This document shows, in pieces, positions 53,857 through 62,793 of a stretch of 64,000 nt of DNA (position 1 is its first letter; each line of letters begins with the position of its first letter). The DNA lies in contig JADQAV010000017.1 in the NCBI GenBank assembly GCA_019775845.1, positions 682,001-746,000 of the forward strand, written 5' to 3'. The notes under the pieces are model-generated. The model saw only the letters and a program-made list of their open reading frames with translations, made no database searches and had not been told where the DNA came from. The translations under genes and the position numbers were made by a program. Source of the stretch: Myrmaecium sp. VS I D KN 1. Its lineage: Eukaryota; Ascomycota; Dothideomycetes; Valsariales; Valsariaceae.

Positions 53857-54930
53857 AGACGAGGCGGCATCAAGGAACCGTTGGGACTTCGGAGAATAGA
53901 GAGGTATGCATGGGATCTCGGAGGCGTAGGATGTGAGGGCCGGGCTGCTTGGATATGGGTCATCAAAGACATTGTTTAGAAGGTTACGGGGATCATGGGT
54001 TGGACAATGTACAGCAAGGCGTCGGGCTTGGGAGGCATTTGGGATTTTATATGGTCTTCTCTTTTTCATCTGTGTTTTGGGAAACTGGGGCGTTTGGGGA
54101 AATACCGGCTGTTACTTTTGTTTTCGTATCGTTCTTGAATTCAAATGACAATTAAATCTCGAACGCTATTCATGCTACCTTTTCACCTTAATCCCGTATG
54201 TCTTGAAGAGAGTATCAGGACAGGAGGTTGACATGCTTCCTGCCTTCATACTTTGAGTACTAATACGTATTCGCTGGCCTTTGGACACTGCGAATTCCAT
54301 AACATCATAAACATGTCAGGGGATTAAGTAAACCGTGTGAGGTCCCAGAAGATAAAATACTTGATTTCATGATAAAAAAATCTTGTTTTACTCCATATCC
54401 TTAATCACACGTTCGGATATGTCCTTGCTGTCTCTCTTTATCTCATCATCAGGCTTCTATCTAGTCCAGCTATCGTGCTTCCCGATTTCTTGCAAGGAAG
54501 CCATACGCAAGGGAACGCCGCGATTCCCTCAAACCGCTAGCGCTTTGATTTGATAGCGAGATGGAAGCCCAGTCAGGTGCAAGAATGGCGAGAGATTATC
54601 TGCAGTGTATGCGCTGGCAAGTATCATGTGCAATGTAAAATACAGGTTTAAAGTGCTTGTTATTGGTGTTGTATTTGTTCATTCAGGGCTGGAATTGTGT
54701 GGTGTGGTGTGCTGGGCGGTGAATCTGTCCAATCATCGTTAGCGCGAACATCTCCGTCCCAGCGAACGCAGGACTTCGCGGAGCTTCAGCGAAAGAAGAC
54801 ATATCTACTAACCTTCATCCTTGCCCACCTACGGTTGAACCAGTTTTTTCAATTTGAATCAGAGCTCACATCAAGCGCCCTCGATGTGTAAATAATTCCA
54901 TAATCAGGCACACACGCACTCAAAACAATA
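53857..54930. other. Intergenic stretch, no supported gene
   Basis: No coding frame of useful length, repeat or RNA is visible. Confidence 0.5.
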
Positions 54931-55152
54931 ATGGTGAACGTTCTGACGTTCTCACGCTGGAGACTCAGCGGACGACTCAACAACGTCAGCTTCAAAGAAA
55001 TAATAATAGAGGGACAACTCGAATTCATGGCGAATTTGGCTCCGACTGGCACATCCACCTTTGGCATGGATAGCGGGACAGGCAAGCGTGCTTCTGCGTA
55101 CGACGCTCGTGCGGAAATTAACGTCTGTTGCCAGCGACATTGCTCCCTCTGA
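54931..55152 (+). CDS. Possible first exon of a decayed gene
   Basis: The ATG at 54931 has good context (AAACAATAATGG). The 73-codon frame (LNNVSFKEIIIEGQLEFMAN, then APTGTSTFGMDSGTGKR) reads like protein. The opposite strand is also open (54849-55298). No intron linking it to the next coding trace is certain. Confidence 0.2.
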   Translation: MVNVLTFSRWRLSGRLNNVSFKEIIIEGQLEFMANLAPTGTSTFGMDSGTGKRASAYDARAEINVCCQRHCSL

Positions 55153-55302
55153 ACGGGCGCCGTATAACGACGAGCTGGCAGATGAATATCCCAGTCAGGA
55201 ATCATGTGCGGGTTGAAGATCGGCTCGGATGCAGACATTACTTTGAAACGCTCTGGCTCGCAGCCTCTCTCCGTTGTCCCGTTCTGAAAGCGAAGCACCC
55301 TA

Positions 55303-55710
55303 GATTAACGGGAAACGGCGGAGCCCAACATACTGTATATCGGAGAGAAAAAGAAATGCTGTCATATCAGCCAGGATAGCGATTCCCCTGCTTTGGATAC
55401 ATCATTGAAACGGATGAAGGTTCTGAACATATTCACCACCTTTGAAGATAACGATGACTATGTCAAGAAGCGAGATGATAACTGCGGCTCCGACAGCGAC
55501 CGAAACGCCCTTACGGAATCATAGGACGACAGCGGGGGCTACGTCGCCATACCAGAACAAACAATGAAGACCATTAAGGCAGAGCCAGATGATGAGGATG
55601 TCGCGGCAACAGATCCACGCTGGCCGCACCGACAGCGCGATTTCATACCGCTACATATACGGCCTCTCCATCACAGCAACTTCATCCAGAAATATACACA
55701 GCTACCCTGA
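55303..55710 (+). pseudogene. Decayed acidic coding sequence with sumoylation-like motif
   Basis: One frame is protein-like for about 135 codons (LKRMKVLNIFTTFEDNDDY; VAIPEQTMKTIKAEPDDED; RDFIPLHIRPLHHSNF) with a single internal TAG, in a context (ALTES-stop-DDSGG) where CAG fits. It ends in TGA at 55710. IKAE matches the sumoylation consensus (hydrophobic-Lys-x-Glu) followed by acidic residues, common in fungal regulators. The stop splits it into two pieces of under 90 codons. It may be the 3' part of the frame starting at 54931. Confidence 0.35.
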
Positions 55711-55925
55711 TCGTACCGCAGCCTCTCCTTATACCTACCGTCCTTGCCGCTAACCTCGGTGTCGTCGAGTCGCCCCTGTTGTAGTCATCCTCTACCATTC
55801 AAACGACCGCCCTCCCCTGTTGCAACCTCGGCCGGCGCGACGAGTACCTCCCACGGCTCTGATTCTGGCTAAAGCTGCGGCACCAATTCGGGGTAAATAT
55901 AGCCTGGCGCCTCATCGATGCTATC

Positions 55926-56147
55926 ATGGGGACGGAGGTGTATGTCGAGTTAAACTATGCGTTGTGGCGGCGGGCCTTCGAGACCACAATGTGCCATTAC
56001 ATTCTGAGATATCATAGGGAGTACAACTTGCCATTCCACTTACATCAGACCATTACCAAGAGAATGGATAGCCCAAGAGGGTTTGGGAGGTGGTGCCGCA
56101 CATCAGCCGTACCGACAGGAAGTGAATATGTCACGTCGTTCTCGTGA
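55926..56147 (+). CDS. Possible short coding remnant
   Basis: MGTEVYVELNYALWRRAF and MCHYILRYHREYNLPFHLH read as folded protein text, but the 73-codon frame has no partner exon or family. It could be the tail of the decayed gene just upstream. Confidence 0.2.
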   Translation: MGTEVYVELNYALWRRAFETTMCHYILRYHREYNLPFHLHQTITKRMDSPRGFGRWCRTSAVPTGSEYVTSFS

Positions 56148-56618
56148 AGGGGGAGTTATCAAGAAGAGCACTGGCGGAGAATGGCCTACTCCAGGGCGAA
56201 AGATGCAATGAAAGTTGCATAGACCATGTTTTTTCACGTTCCCTCTGGCACGATAGACAGTACTACGGGGCTCAATCTCCCCAGATACATCTTGAGAATC
56301 TATCGGAGACTTTGTCTTGCCGAAGAACATTGTCACGGCACCGCCATATACATCCGTCAAAACAAAGCCATATCTGGGAGCACGAACGGCCGCTGTCGTC
56401 GATTAACCACAAACAGTCCCCAATGGAATCCGAGAACATACTGCAGTTCCCTTCACTATGTTAACTGAGAACGTGCGTATCTCAGCAGCGGCGTCGCGCT
56501 CTCACTAATAGGCACGAAATATCCATGGTTTCTATTGTAAGTATCCGATACCTTTCACATATGTCTTAACGAGCTAATAGTCCAAAAGGTACAATGCAGG
56601 TCACAGCTAGCCTTCCCA

Positions 56619-56625
56619 TATAAAA
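56619..56625 (+). promoter_or_regulatory. TATA box of the 56.8-kb gene
   Basis: TATAAAA lies 134 bp upstream of the ATG at 56759, followed by a C/T-rich leader, as is usual in fungal promoters. Confidence 0.5.
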
Positions 56626-56758
56626 GCCTCTCTCATCGCTCTCTTTCAATTCCAAATCGGATCACGCCCACGACAGGACCCTGCTTACGAGTTTTAAACT
56701 CCCTTTAACAGAGTCCACATCAGAATCTTGTCCTTTCTCCCACCAATCAGTTGTCAAG

Positions 56759-57883
56759 ATGTCATCTCCAATTGAGAACTTCGTTGTCGGTGCAGTTAGC
56801 CCCGCAATCGACATCCTTTCCGTGGCAAACAACGACGCGGGTGTCCTTGATGCGCAATCCGGAACTCCTAGTGCACCTCACCAAGCGAACACTTACTCCG
56901 GCAAGGCGACATCTAAAGAGAAATGCTACCAGATCATTCCAGGGGGCAATTTTCCTGAAATTGAGACCGATGTCAACCGCGAACTGACGGGGTTCGCAAA
57001 CCAACTGGAAGAGCAAGGTCTGGTCATACAAGACCTACGCGAAGAGAATGCCCAGCTTTTCCGTCGTAACCTGGAGTTGGAGAGCAAGCTAGCAAGCCTT
57101 GAAGAACGTATGGAAATCCAGACAGAGAAAATCAAAGAAGGCAAGGCACGGTGCGTAGTGGAAAACAAGGCCCATGCTCAACTGCTCAAGAGGCTCTCGT
57201 CTCTCGAGGAGCAGGTCGAAGAGACCGAGCAACGGCTCGCACGGAACAAGAAAGCCGCAGATGGAAATCTCAGCTTGATCCAGGAGTACCTTCAAGACGA
57301 TGACAAGAAGATGAAGAAACTTCAGACGGCAATTTCCGAGCTCCAAAAGCTTACCTCAAGCAAGGGGTCAGAGGCAGAAGTACCTGCCCAAGCTGATGCT
57401 ACTTCCGCCGAGCAAGTATATGATACCTCCTCCTCCAATGACAGCGAGCCAGTCGAAGAGTACGACTATCTACACGAAGCAATGTGTCCTCCGGGAAATC
57501 CGCTTCTCGGATTCGGTGGTCCCTTTGGGATAATGGAAATCGTGCGGCCTGAGTCGTCCTTAATGTCGTGGCCCAGCCACGAAGACGCTGCTGACGAGAC
57601 ATGGTCCCAGACCTGGGTGCACAGTCCAGAAGATGGTGTTTCTGGGTCTTCGTGCGCAGAGGGTACTGATTTGAATGAGCAGCTCAATGTGAGTGCCCAG
57701 AAGCTGAATGCGAAGGCCGAAGATGGTGGTGATGTTCTTGAAGGGGAAGCTGGCCAGACGTTGCCCCACCTGGGACTCCGGATCCAAGCCGGCAATGTGT
57801 GCATCTCGGTGTCGGAGAATGCGGTCGCTGTTACCTTGCTGATGTCAATCATTGCCCTCGGGGTTGGCAGATTGTTTGGATAG
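56759..57883 (+). CDS. Tail-anchored coiled-coil protein (374 aa)
   Basis: One exon from the ATG at 56759 (MSSPIENFVVGAVSPA). Residues ~75-205 are a coiled coil (LREENAQLFRRNLELESKL; RLSSLEEQVEETEQRLARNK; LQTAISELQKLTSS). An acidic Ser/Glu region follows (SNDSEPVEEYDYLHEAM), then a short Gly/Pro stretch. The last 20 residues are a membrane span (AVAVTLLMSIIALGVGRLFG) with no lumenal tail, a tail-anchor layout. It repeats the plan of the 137-aa protein at 45878 on a larger scale, though the sequences do not obviously align. It is the first of four plus-strand coiled-coil genes running to the right edge. Confidence 0.8.
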   Translation: MSSPIENFVVGAVSPAIDILSVANNDAGVLDAQSGTPSAPHQANTYSGKATSKEKCYQIIPGGNFPEIETDVNRELTGFANQLEEQGLVIQDLREENAQLFRRNLELESKLASLEERMEIQTEKIKEGKARCVVENKAHAQLLKRLSSLEEQVEETEQRLARNKKAADGNLSLIQEYLQDDDKKMKKLQTAISELQKLTSSKGSEAEVPAQADATSAEQVYDTSSSNDSEPVEEYDYLHEAMCPPGNPLLGFGGPFGIMEIVRPESSLMSWPSHEDAADETWSQTWVHSPEDGVSGSSCAEGTDLNEQLNVSAQKLNAKAEDGGDVLEGEAGQTLPHLGLRIQAGNVCISVSENAVAVTLLMSIIALGVGRLFG

Positions 57884-58238
57884 AGGTTTCCGGATGCTTT
57901 CGTGGCTAAACCTGTGGGAGGATGTCAACATGGAGAATATCGCAGTAACGTTATGTAATTATCCATAGAGAAAGTAATTTTAGATGATAGCAGTTCAGTT
58001 GAAGATTCTCTTAAGCATGCTTTCTTCTCTTCGCTCTTCCCAAGGATCAGACGATGGGAAGAGGTATGATTGCCACTCACCTTAGCCAATCAATTCTCCG
58101 AAACCCCAGTGTTGTCCCGTAAACAATGGCTCGTAAGTGGACAACGCATACCTAACAAACAAAGCCATTTTTGCACTTCTTCTCCACCCACCACCACACT
58201 GCGCAGATCGCAAGGTAGCAGATTCAGCTTTTGACAGC
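57884..58238. other. Intergenic stretch
   Basis: AGCCAATCA (58083-58091) could be a CCAAT-type element for the gene at 58239. Nothing else is visible. Confidence 0.35.
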
Positions 58239-59309
58239 ATGGACACATCATATACCACCTCCGGCGTCGATATCCAACAATGGATTCAGCAGACTGACGC
58301 AGAGAATCCTGCTGAGGTGCACTCTGTTGGATCTCCCCACATGCAGTCCTCACTCACTGAAGAACGCGAACCCGCACAACATCGTCTTGAGCCAGCTCAC
58401 TCCACTAGTCCTATCATTCAAACTTTGGCGAAAGAGACATCTAAGACGGAAGAAAAGACTCCAGTCAAGCAAATCGGTTCGCAGGACCACCCAGCCATGA
58501 CCCAACCGCTACCGAAACTGATTGATAGGCTCTCACATTTGAGGGACTTCGATCCTACGCTCACCCCATCAAGCACCGTATCGAGCGCTTACAGCAAGAG
58601 CAGTGCGAGGGTCGATCCTTCGGCAATTCAACTTCCGCTGAGCTTGGAGAGTTTGCAGAAGCTATGGGACCTGGAGAGGAGTGGAACGACTGAGAGTCAC
58701 GGTGAACCCTCTGTCTCGTCACTGACTTGGGCCTATCCTGCTCACGGACGGACTGCCTCCGGGACGAACGAAACGGTCAGGGCGACCCGTATGACTGCAG
58801 ATTGTGCATCAAAGTCAGATGGGGAAGATAACGGTTCATATGGACAATCGTCATCAGGCGTGTCTGAAGGCTTTCCACAATATGTCTCTGAGTCCTGCAA
58901 TCACGCTATCACTCTGGGTAAGCAATATGACCATAACTTGGGAGGGTACGAGTCTCCAAACCGACCATACAGCAGCTTAGATATAATCGCCTACCAGCAA
59001 GCGAAGATCATGGCTCTGGAGGCGCGAATCGTCACCTTAGAAGCGAAGGAGACTCATCCGGGCCAGGAAACGCTCTTCTCCGGATTCAAAGGATACCATC
59101 AAAGCATGCAGACGAAGCATGACTACAAGCTGAAGGAGAACGAGATTGAGGGATTCGCGCCTGAAAATGCATACGGCAGAGATGGCAAGGACTCGAAGCA
59201 GGATGACTGCGGACAGAATCAAGAGGTAGCAGAGAGTGCTCGTGAGGGCGATGCACAGAACTGGCTGGTTGCTACGATCGCTCAGTTGATGCGCTTTCAC
59301 TTGGGCTGA
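58239..59309 (+). CDS. Ser-rich DIxxW-family protein, copy 1 (356 aa)
   Basis: One exon; the ATG at 58239 (MDTSYTTSGVDIQQWIQQ) is preferred over the upstream frame extension. The N-terminal D-I-x-x-W-(I/L)-x-Q-T motif is shared with the next two genes. It keeps one degenerate copy of the Ser-rich repeat (VSSAYSKSSARVDPSAIQLP). The middle is acidic and Ser/Gly-rich; near the C-terminus is a short coiled coil (YQQAKIMALEARIVTLEAK). The last residues (WLVATIAQLMRFHLG) are weakly hydrophobic. It is the most diverged of three tandem paralogues and lacks the LYxP...GSV block of the others. Function unknown. Confidence 0.75.
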   Translation: MDTSYTTSGVDIQQWIQQTDAENPAEVHSVGSPHMQSSLTEEREPAQHRLEPAHSTSPIIQTLAKETSKTEEKTPVKQIGSQDHPAMTQPLPKLIDRLSHLRDFDPTLTPSSTVSSAYSKSSARVDPSAIQLPLSLESLQKLWDLERSGTTESHGEPSVSSLTWAYPAHGRTASGTNETVRATRMTADCASKSDGEDNGSYGQSSSGVSEGFPQYVSESCNHAITLGKQYDHNLGGYESPNRPYSSLDIIAYQQAKIMALEARIVTLEAKETHPGQETLFSGFKGYHQSMQTKHDYKLKENEIEGFAPENAYGRDGKDSKQDDCGQNQEVAESAREGDAQNWLVATIAQLMRFHLG

Positions 59310-60126
59310 TATCGTGTTTGTGTAGCTAAGATACTTGCACGTCTGCTACCTGGAACTTACTCCGTTGAATGGCATGCTCAGCGTGGGGATGTTTTCCTCT
59401 ATCAATATCTGGCTTGATGTTTTACTTGGTAGCGTCCACTTAATACTACAAACATTCAGTGCTGGCGTGCTGTTTGGTTCCCTACTGATGTTGCGCATGG
59501 GTTCCATAGCATACGAAAGTTCGTACAGCGCTTGTCTGCCAACAGTCGGCTTGCTGATCTTTGTCAAATGGAGGCGATGAACTATGGTATAACAGGATCC
59601 TACTTCGTTCCAGAGGGCACTTCTCCCTGACTATTTTCAACACTGCACCGGGTTACTATATCCCCTAACATGTCACAATGTGTGCCAGTATACGGCCCCT
59701 TCACGTTCCTATAGTGAAGCTGACGCACGAATGAGTAGCGCATTCAAAATACCTATATACCTATTGATACCTAGAAACTAAACGGCTAATGGAACCAGGA
59801 GATGGCAGAGGGGGCAAGTTAAATTGGTCCAGGTACCGGGTCACAGGTGCAATAATACCCTAAACTGGGCTATTCGAGCTCTCCTCATCAGAAACTGTGA
59901 CGCTAGGTGCTTACGGGTTGTTACAGTCACAGTAGACCTGGATAAAAGGACCAAACTTCTCGACTCCCACTGACTTTCCTTCCTACATCAACACACCGTT
60001 CTTGGACTTCTACTCTAAACTCGTACTTTCCTGAACCCTCTTCTATCGACACAACGCACATTCATTGTTCTGCACTTCTGCTGTTCCGGCATATAAACCT
60101 TCGACGCTTTCAGACTCCACGGTACA
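59310..60126. other. Intergenic stretch with a duplicated promoter
   Basis: About 59870-59990 is nearly the same as 62430-62555 upstream of the next paralogue. A C/T-rich leader follows to the ATG at 60127. No gene is supported. Confidence 0.6.
59895..59947 (+). promoter_or_regulatory. Inverted CTGTGAC/GTCACAG pair plus TATA box
   Basis: CTGTGAC (59895-59901) and GTCACAG (59926-59932) are a perfect inverted pair, start to start 31 bp, followed by a TATA-like GATAAAA (59941-59947). The same elements at the same spacing precede the gene at 62794, so this is likely a shared control element. Confidence 0.6.
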
Positions 60127-62113
60127 ATGTCCTATTCGAACTCTGACTCCACTGGAAACACCACTGGTCTGCCCGCAGCCGACATCATGAGCTGGCTTAA
60201 GCAGACATGTGCTGCCATGCATGAACCTATGTGCAAGGAGAATGGAGGAAGGGTTCTCTCTCTACTTGAAGCTGCCAAAGCGAAAAAGACCATATACACT
60301 CCTGTTTCCCAGTCTCAGTCACAACAAGGCTCAGTCGCCATCCAGAATCTGGAACGCCTTGTAGCGGAGTGGGAAGAAACTCGCTATGTGCCACCATACT
60401 GCTCAAACTTGCAGATGGATGGATGATCATTCAGAAGAACCTCAGCTTGATCTTGAGGCCAGCATGAAGACTCGCCGGCTTCAGTTTCGCCAGGAAGGTG
60501 CGAGCACTACGCACCACCGCACCCAAGGCAACGACTCTGGATACTCCCCCAACACCGACGACAGCGGTAGCCAAGAGAAGGCGATCCAACTCAAGGCAGA
60601 TTCTGGAGCGCGGAGCAAGTCCTCTGCATTGGAAACATCATCAGGTGCATCTAGCTCATACAGTACGAGCAGTGCACAGGTTCCTCCACAGAAAATTCAC
60701 ATGCCACTCGGCTTCCACAAAGCGCAAATCAAGGCTCCTGCTTCAGTCGTGTTATCAGAGGCATCTAGCTCGTATAGTACGAGCAGTGCACAGGTTCACC
60801 CTCAGGACTTACATATGCCACTCGGATTCAATGGAGCGAAGAACAATTGCTCTGCATCAGCTGCATCTTCAGAGGCGTCCAGTTCCTACAGTACCAGTAG
60901 CGCACAAGTTAATCCTCAGAATATACATTTGCCCCTCGGCTTCAACAGAGCCCAGGGCAAGACATCTGCATCAGCTGCACCATCGGATGCATCCAGCTCG
61001 TACAATACGAGCAGTGCACAGGTGCATCCCCAGAAGATCCATATGCCACTAGGCGTCTTCAATCACACCAAGAAAACAGTTCATTCATCGGCAGAGATTG
61101 AAGTTGATCATACCGCTGCTGCCGACCACCAAAGTGGATACACGTCTTACCATCCACGTGCTGTCAAGGCCGCATGCCAAAAGCTCTCAATCAACCAGAG
61201 GCCGCAATCAACGTCATCTAGAAGCAGCACCTCTTCCTGTCCTCAGCAAGCTGAGGAACTTGAACGCTTGAGCAACGACAACACATGGCTGATGAAGAAG
61301 GTTGCCGAGTTTGACAGACGCTTCAATGATCTCGAAACGGAGTTGGCTCATGTCAAGCACACAAACGCATGTCTCTTGGTCGAGAATGAGCAGCTGTGCG
61401 ACCATATCGTTGCCTTGAACCAGCGGATCGAGTTGGTTGAAGCCAAGAACGACGTCAGCAAAGATGCCGATACGCAGACGTCGGAAGCTCAATGGCTCGA
61501 GACGTGTCAGTCAGAAGCAGAGAGCAGCTGGCTGGGTGCCAAATCGGAGACGAGCAACCATAATGAAGATCATTCTGGGGTTTCGGAGGGTGCTACTGCG
61601 CTGTCTCGGCAACATGATCTTGAGAATGAGGAAGTATTCGAGGAGGCGATTATCAGGTCTGAGATCGAGGAACCCGCTGTCGGCGGCGAGGTGGGACTGG
61701 GAATCGATGGTGTAGCCATTCCGTTCTGGCGAGAGGATCCTTGTCAGACATTCGTGTCTGGCGCCGAAGCTCTTGCGACGGGAGATAAAAGCAGTGTCGA
61801 CGGTGCGGAGGGTTACAGCACGACCGAGCAGCAGCATGCTGATGTCCCTATATTCACCCCCGGCTTCGACACGTTGGCGGAAGCAGGCCAGACGTCAGCG
61901 AAATTGAACGATAAAGTTGGATCACCGATACAACAGGGACAGCGCAATGAAGTGGAGTGTGACGGGGTCCATTCAGCAGTCATTGATCTGGCTAAGGGAA
62001 AATCTTCGGCTGTGTCAACTCTGAAGAGGTCACCGATACGTCGCTGTTTGCGGAAGTTGAGAAAGAGGACAGCAAGAGTCCTCGCATCCCTGAAATCCTC
62101 TTCGGAGGTTTGA
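60127..62113 (+). CDS. Ser-rich DIxxW-family protein, copy 2, with frameshift at an ATGG repeat
   Basis: The ATG at 60127 (MSYSNSDSTGNTTGLP) opens a 99-codon frame carrying DIMSWLKQT and IYTPVSQSQSQQGSVAI, as in copy 3. It stops at 60426, yet the rest continues one frame over to 62113. The shift falls at GATGGATGGATGATC: removing one 4-bp unit makes the frame continuous and joins LQMD to DHSEEPQLDL. The second part has four exact 38-aa repeats (ASSSYSTSSAQV-PQ-HMPLGF), then a coiled coil (ERLSNDNTWLMKKVAEF; NACLLVENEQLCDHIVALNQ), an acidic region and a basic tail (RRCLRKLRKRTARVLASLK). A slipped microsatellite, an assembly error or a true null allele are all possible. Confidence 0.7.
60647..61102. 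repeat. 114-bp coding tandem repeat, four copies
   Basis: Units start at 60647, 60761, 60875 and 60989, an exact 114-bp (38-codon) period. Each encodes ASSSY(S/N)TSSAQV-x-PQ-x-x-H-(M/L)-PLG plus a variable linker. The fourth unit's linker diverges. Single copies occur in the two flanking paralogues (about 58570 and 63468), so expansion is private to this gene. Confidence 0.9.
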
Positions 62114-62793
62114 TCGGAGTGGTTTAAGCACGATTTGGTTATACAGCAGCGGTCATGGTCGATCATAATGCTTTTTCTATGATTTTTCTTGGAGTTTGGG
62201 GCAGTTTGCTATTTTATACAGTATTAATATCTATATTTCTCTCAGCGACTCTTCTCCTGCGTATTCCGTGATCTTTAATATTTAGCTTTCCTAGCCACAT
62301 CTTCGAGCCAGCCCTGCAATACCATTCGAGACGTGGTCCCGCCGAATCGCATTGGACGAGATGACGGTGAGGTAAGCTGCATTATTCCAAGTACCTGATC
62401 AGAAAGGTGCGCTAATGCTCTGAAGGGGGCGATTCGAGCACTCCTCGCCAGAGTTTGTGACACTATATAGTAACTGGTTGCTATAGTCACAGTTGCCCCA
62501 GTATAAATGGACAAAACTTCCTAGCTCCTAACGACTTTCCATCTTACACCTACCTACACCCTACCTACATCTTTCCGACTTCCCCACACGTTATAAACAT
62601 CTACTTCATCTGCACCTGCACCACATCCACTTAGTCAATACTTGCTAAGTATCCACTTGGTCAATACTTCTCGAACCATCCACCCCAGCAGAACATCTCA
62701 GCAATACACGCTCGCTCATCCAATACAAAACGGTTCCCACCTACTTCGACTCTCCGAATACTCTATCAGAGTATAACTTCGAACAGCGCCATT
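62114..62793. other. Intergenic stretch with the second promoter copy
   Basis: It contains the duplicated promoter segment (about 62430-62555) and a long C/A/T-rich leader with short repeated words (CTTAGTCAATACTT, CTTGGTCAATACTT at about 62630-62670). No gene is supported. Confidence 0.6.
62455..62507 (+). promoter_or_regulatory. Inverted TTGTGAC/GTCACAG pair plus TATA box
   Basis: TTGTGAC (62455-62461) and GTCACAG (62486-62492) keep the 31-bp start-to-start spacing of the paralogous promoter. GTATAAA (62501-62507) lies the same distance downstream as the TATA-like box there. Conservation of these words within a diverged duplicate supports function. Confidence 0.6.
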
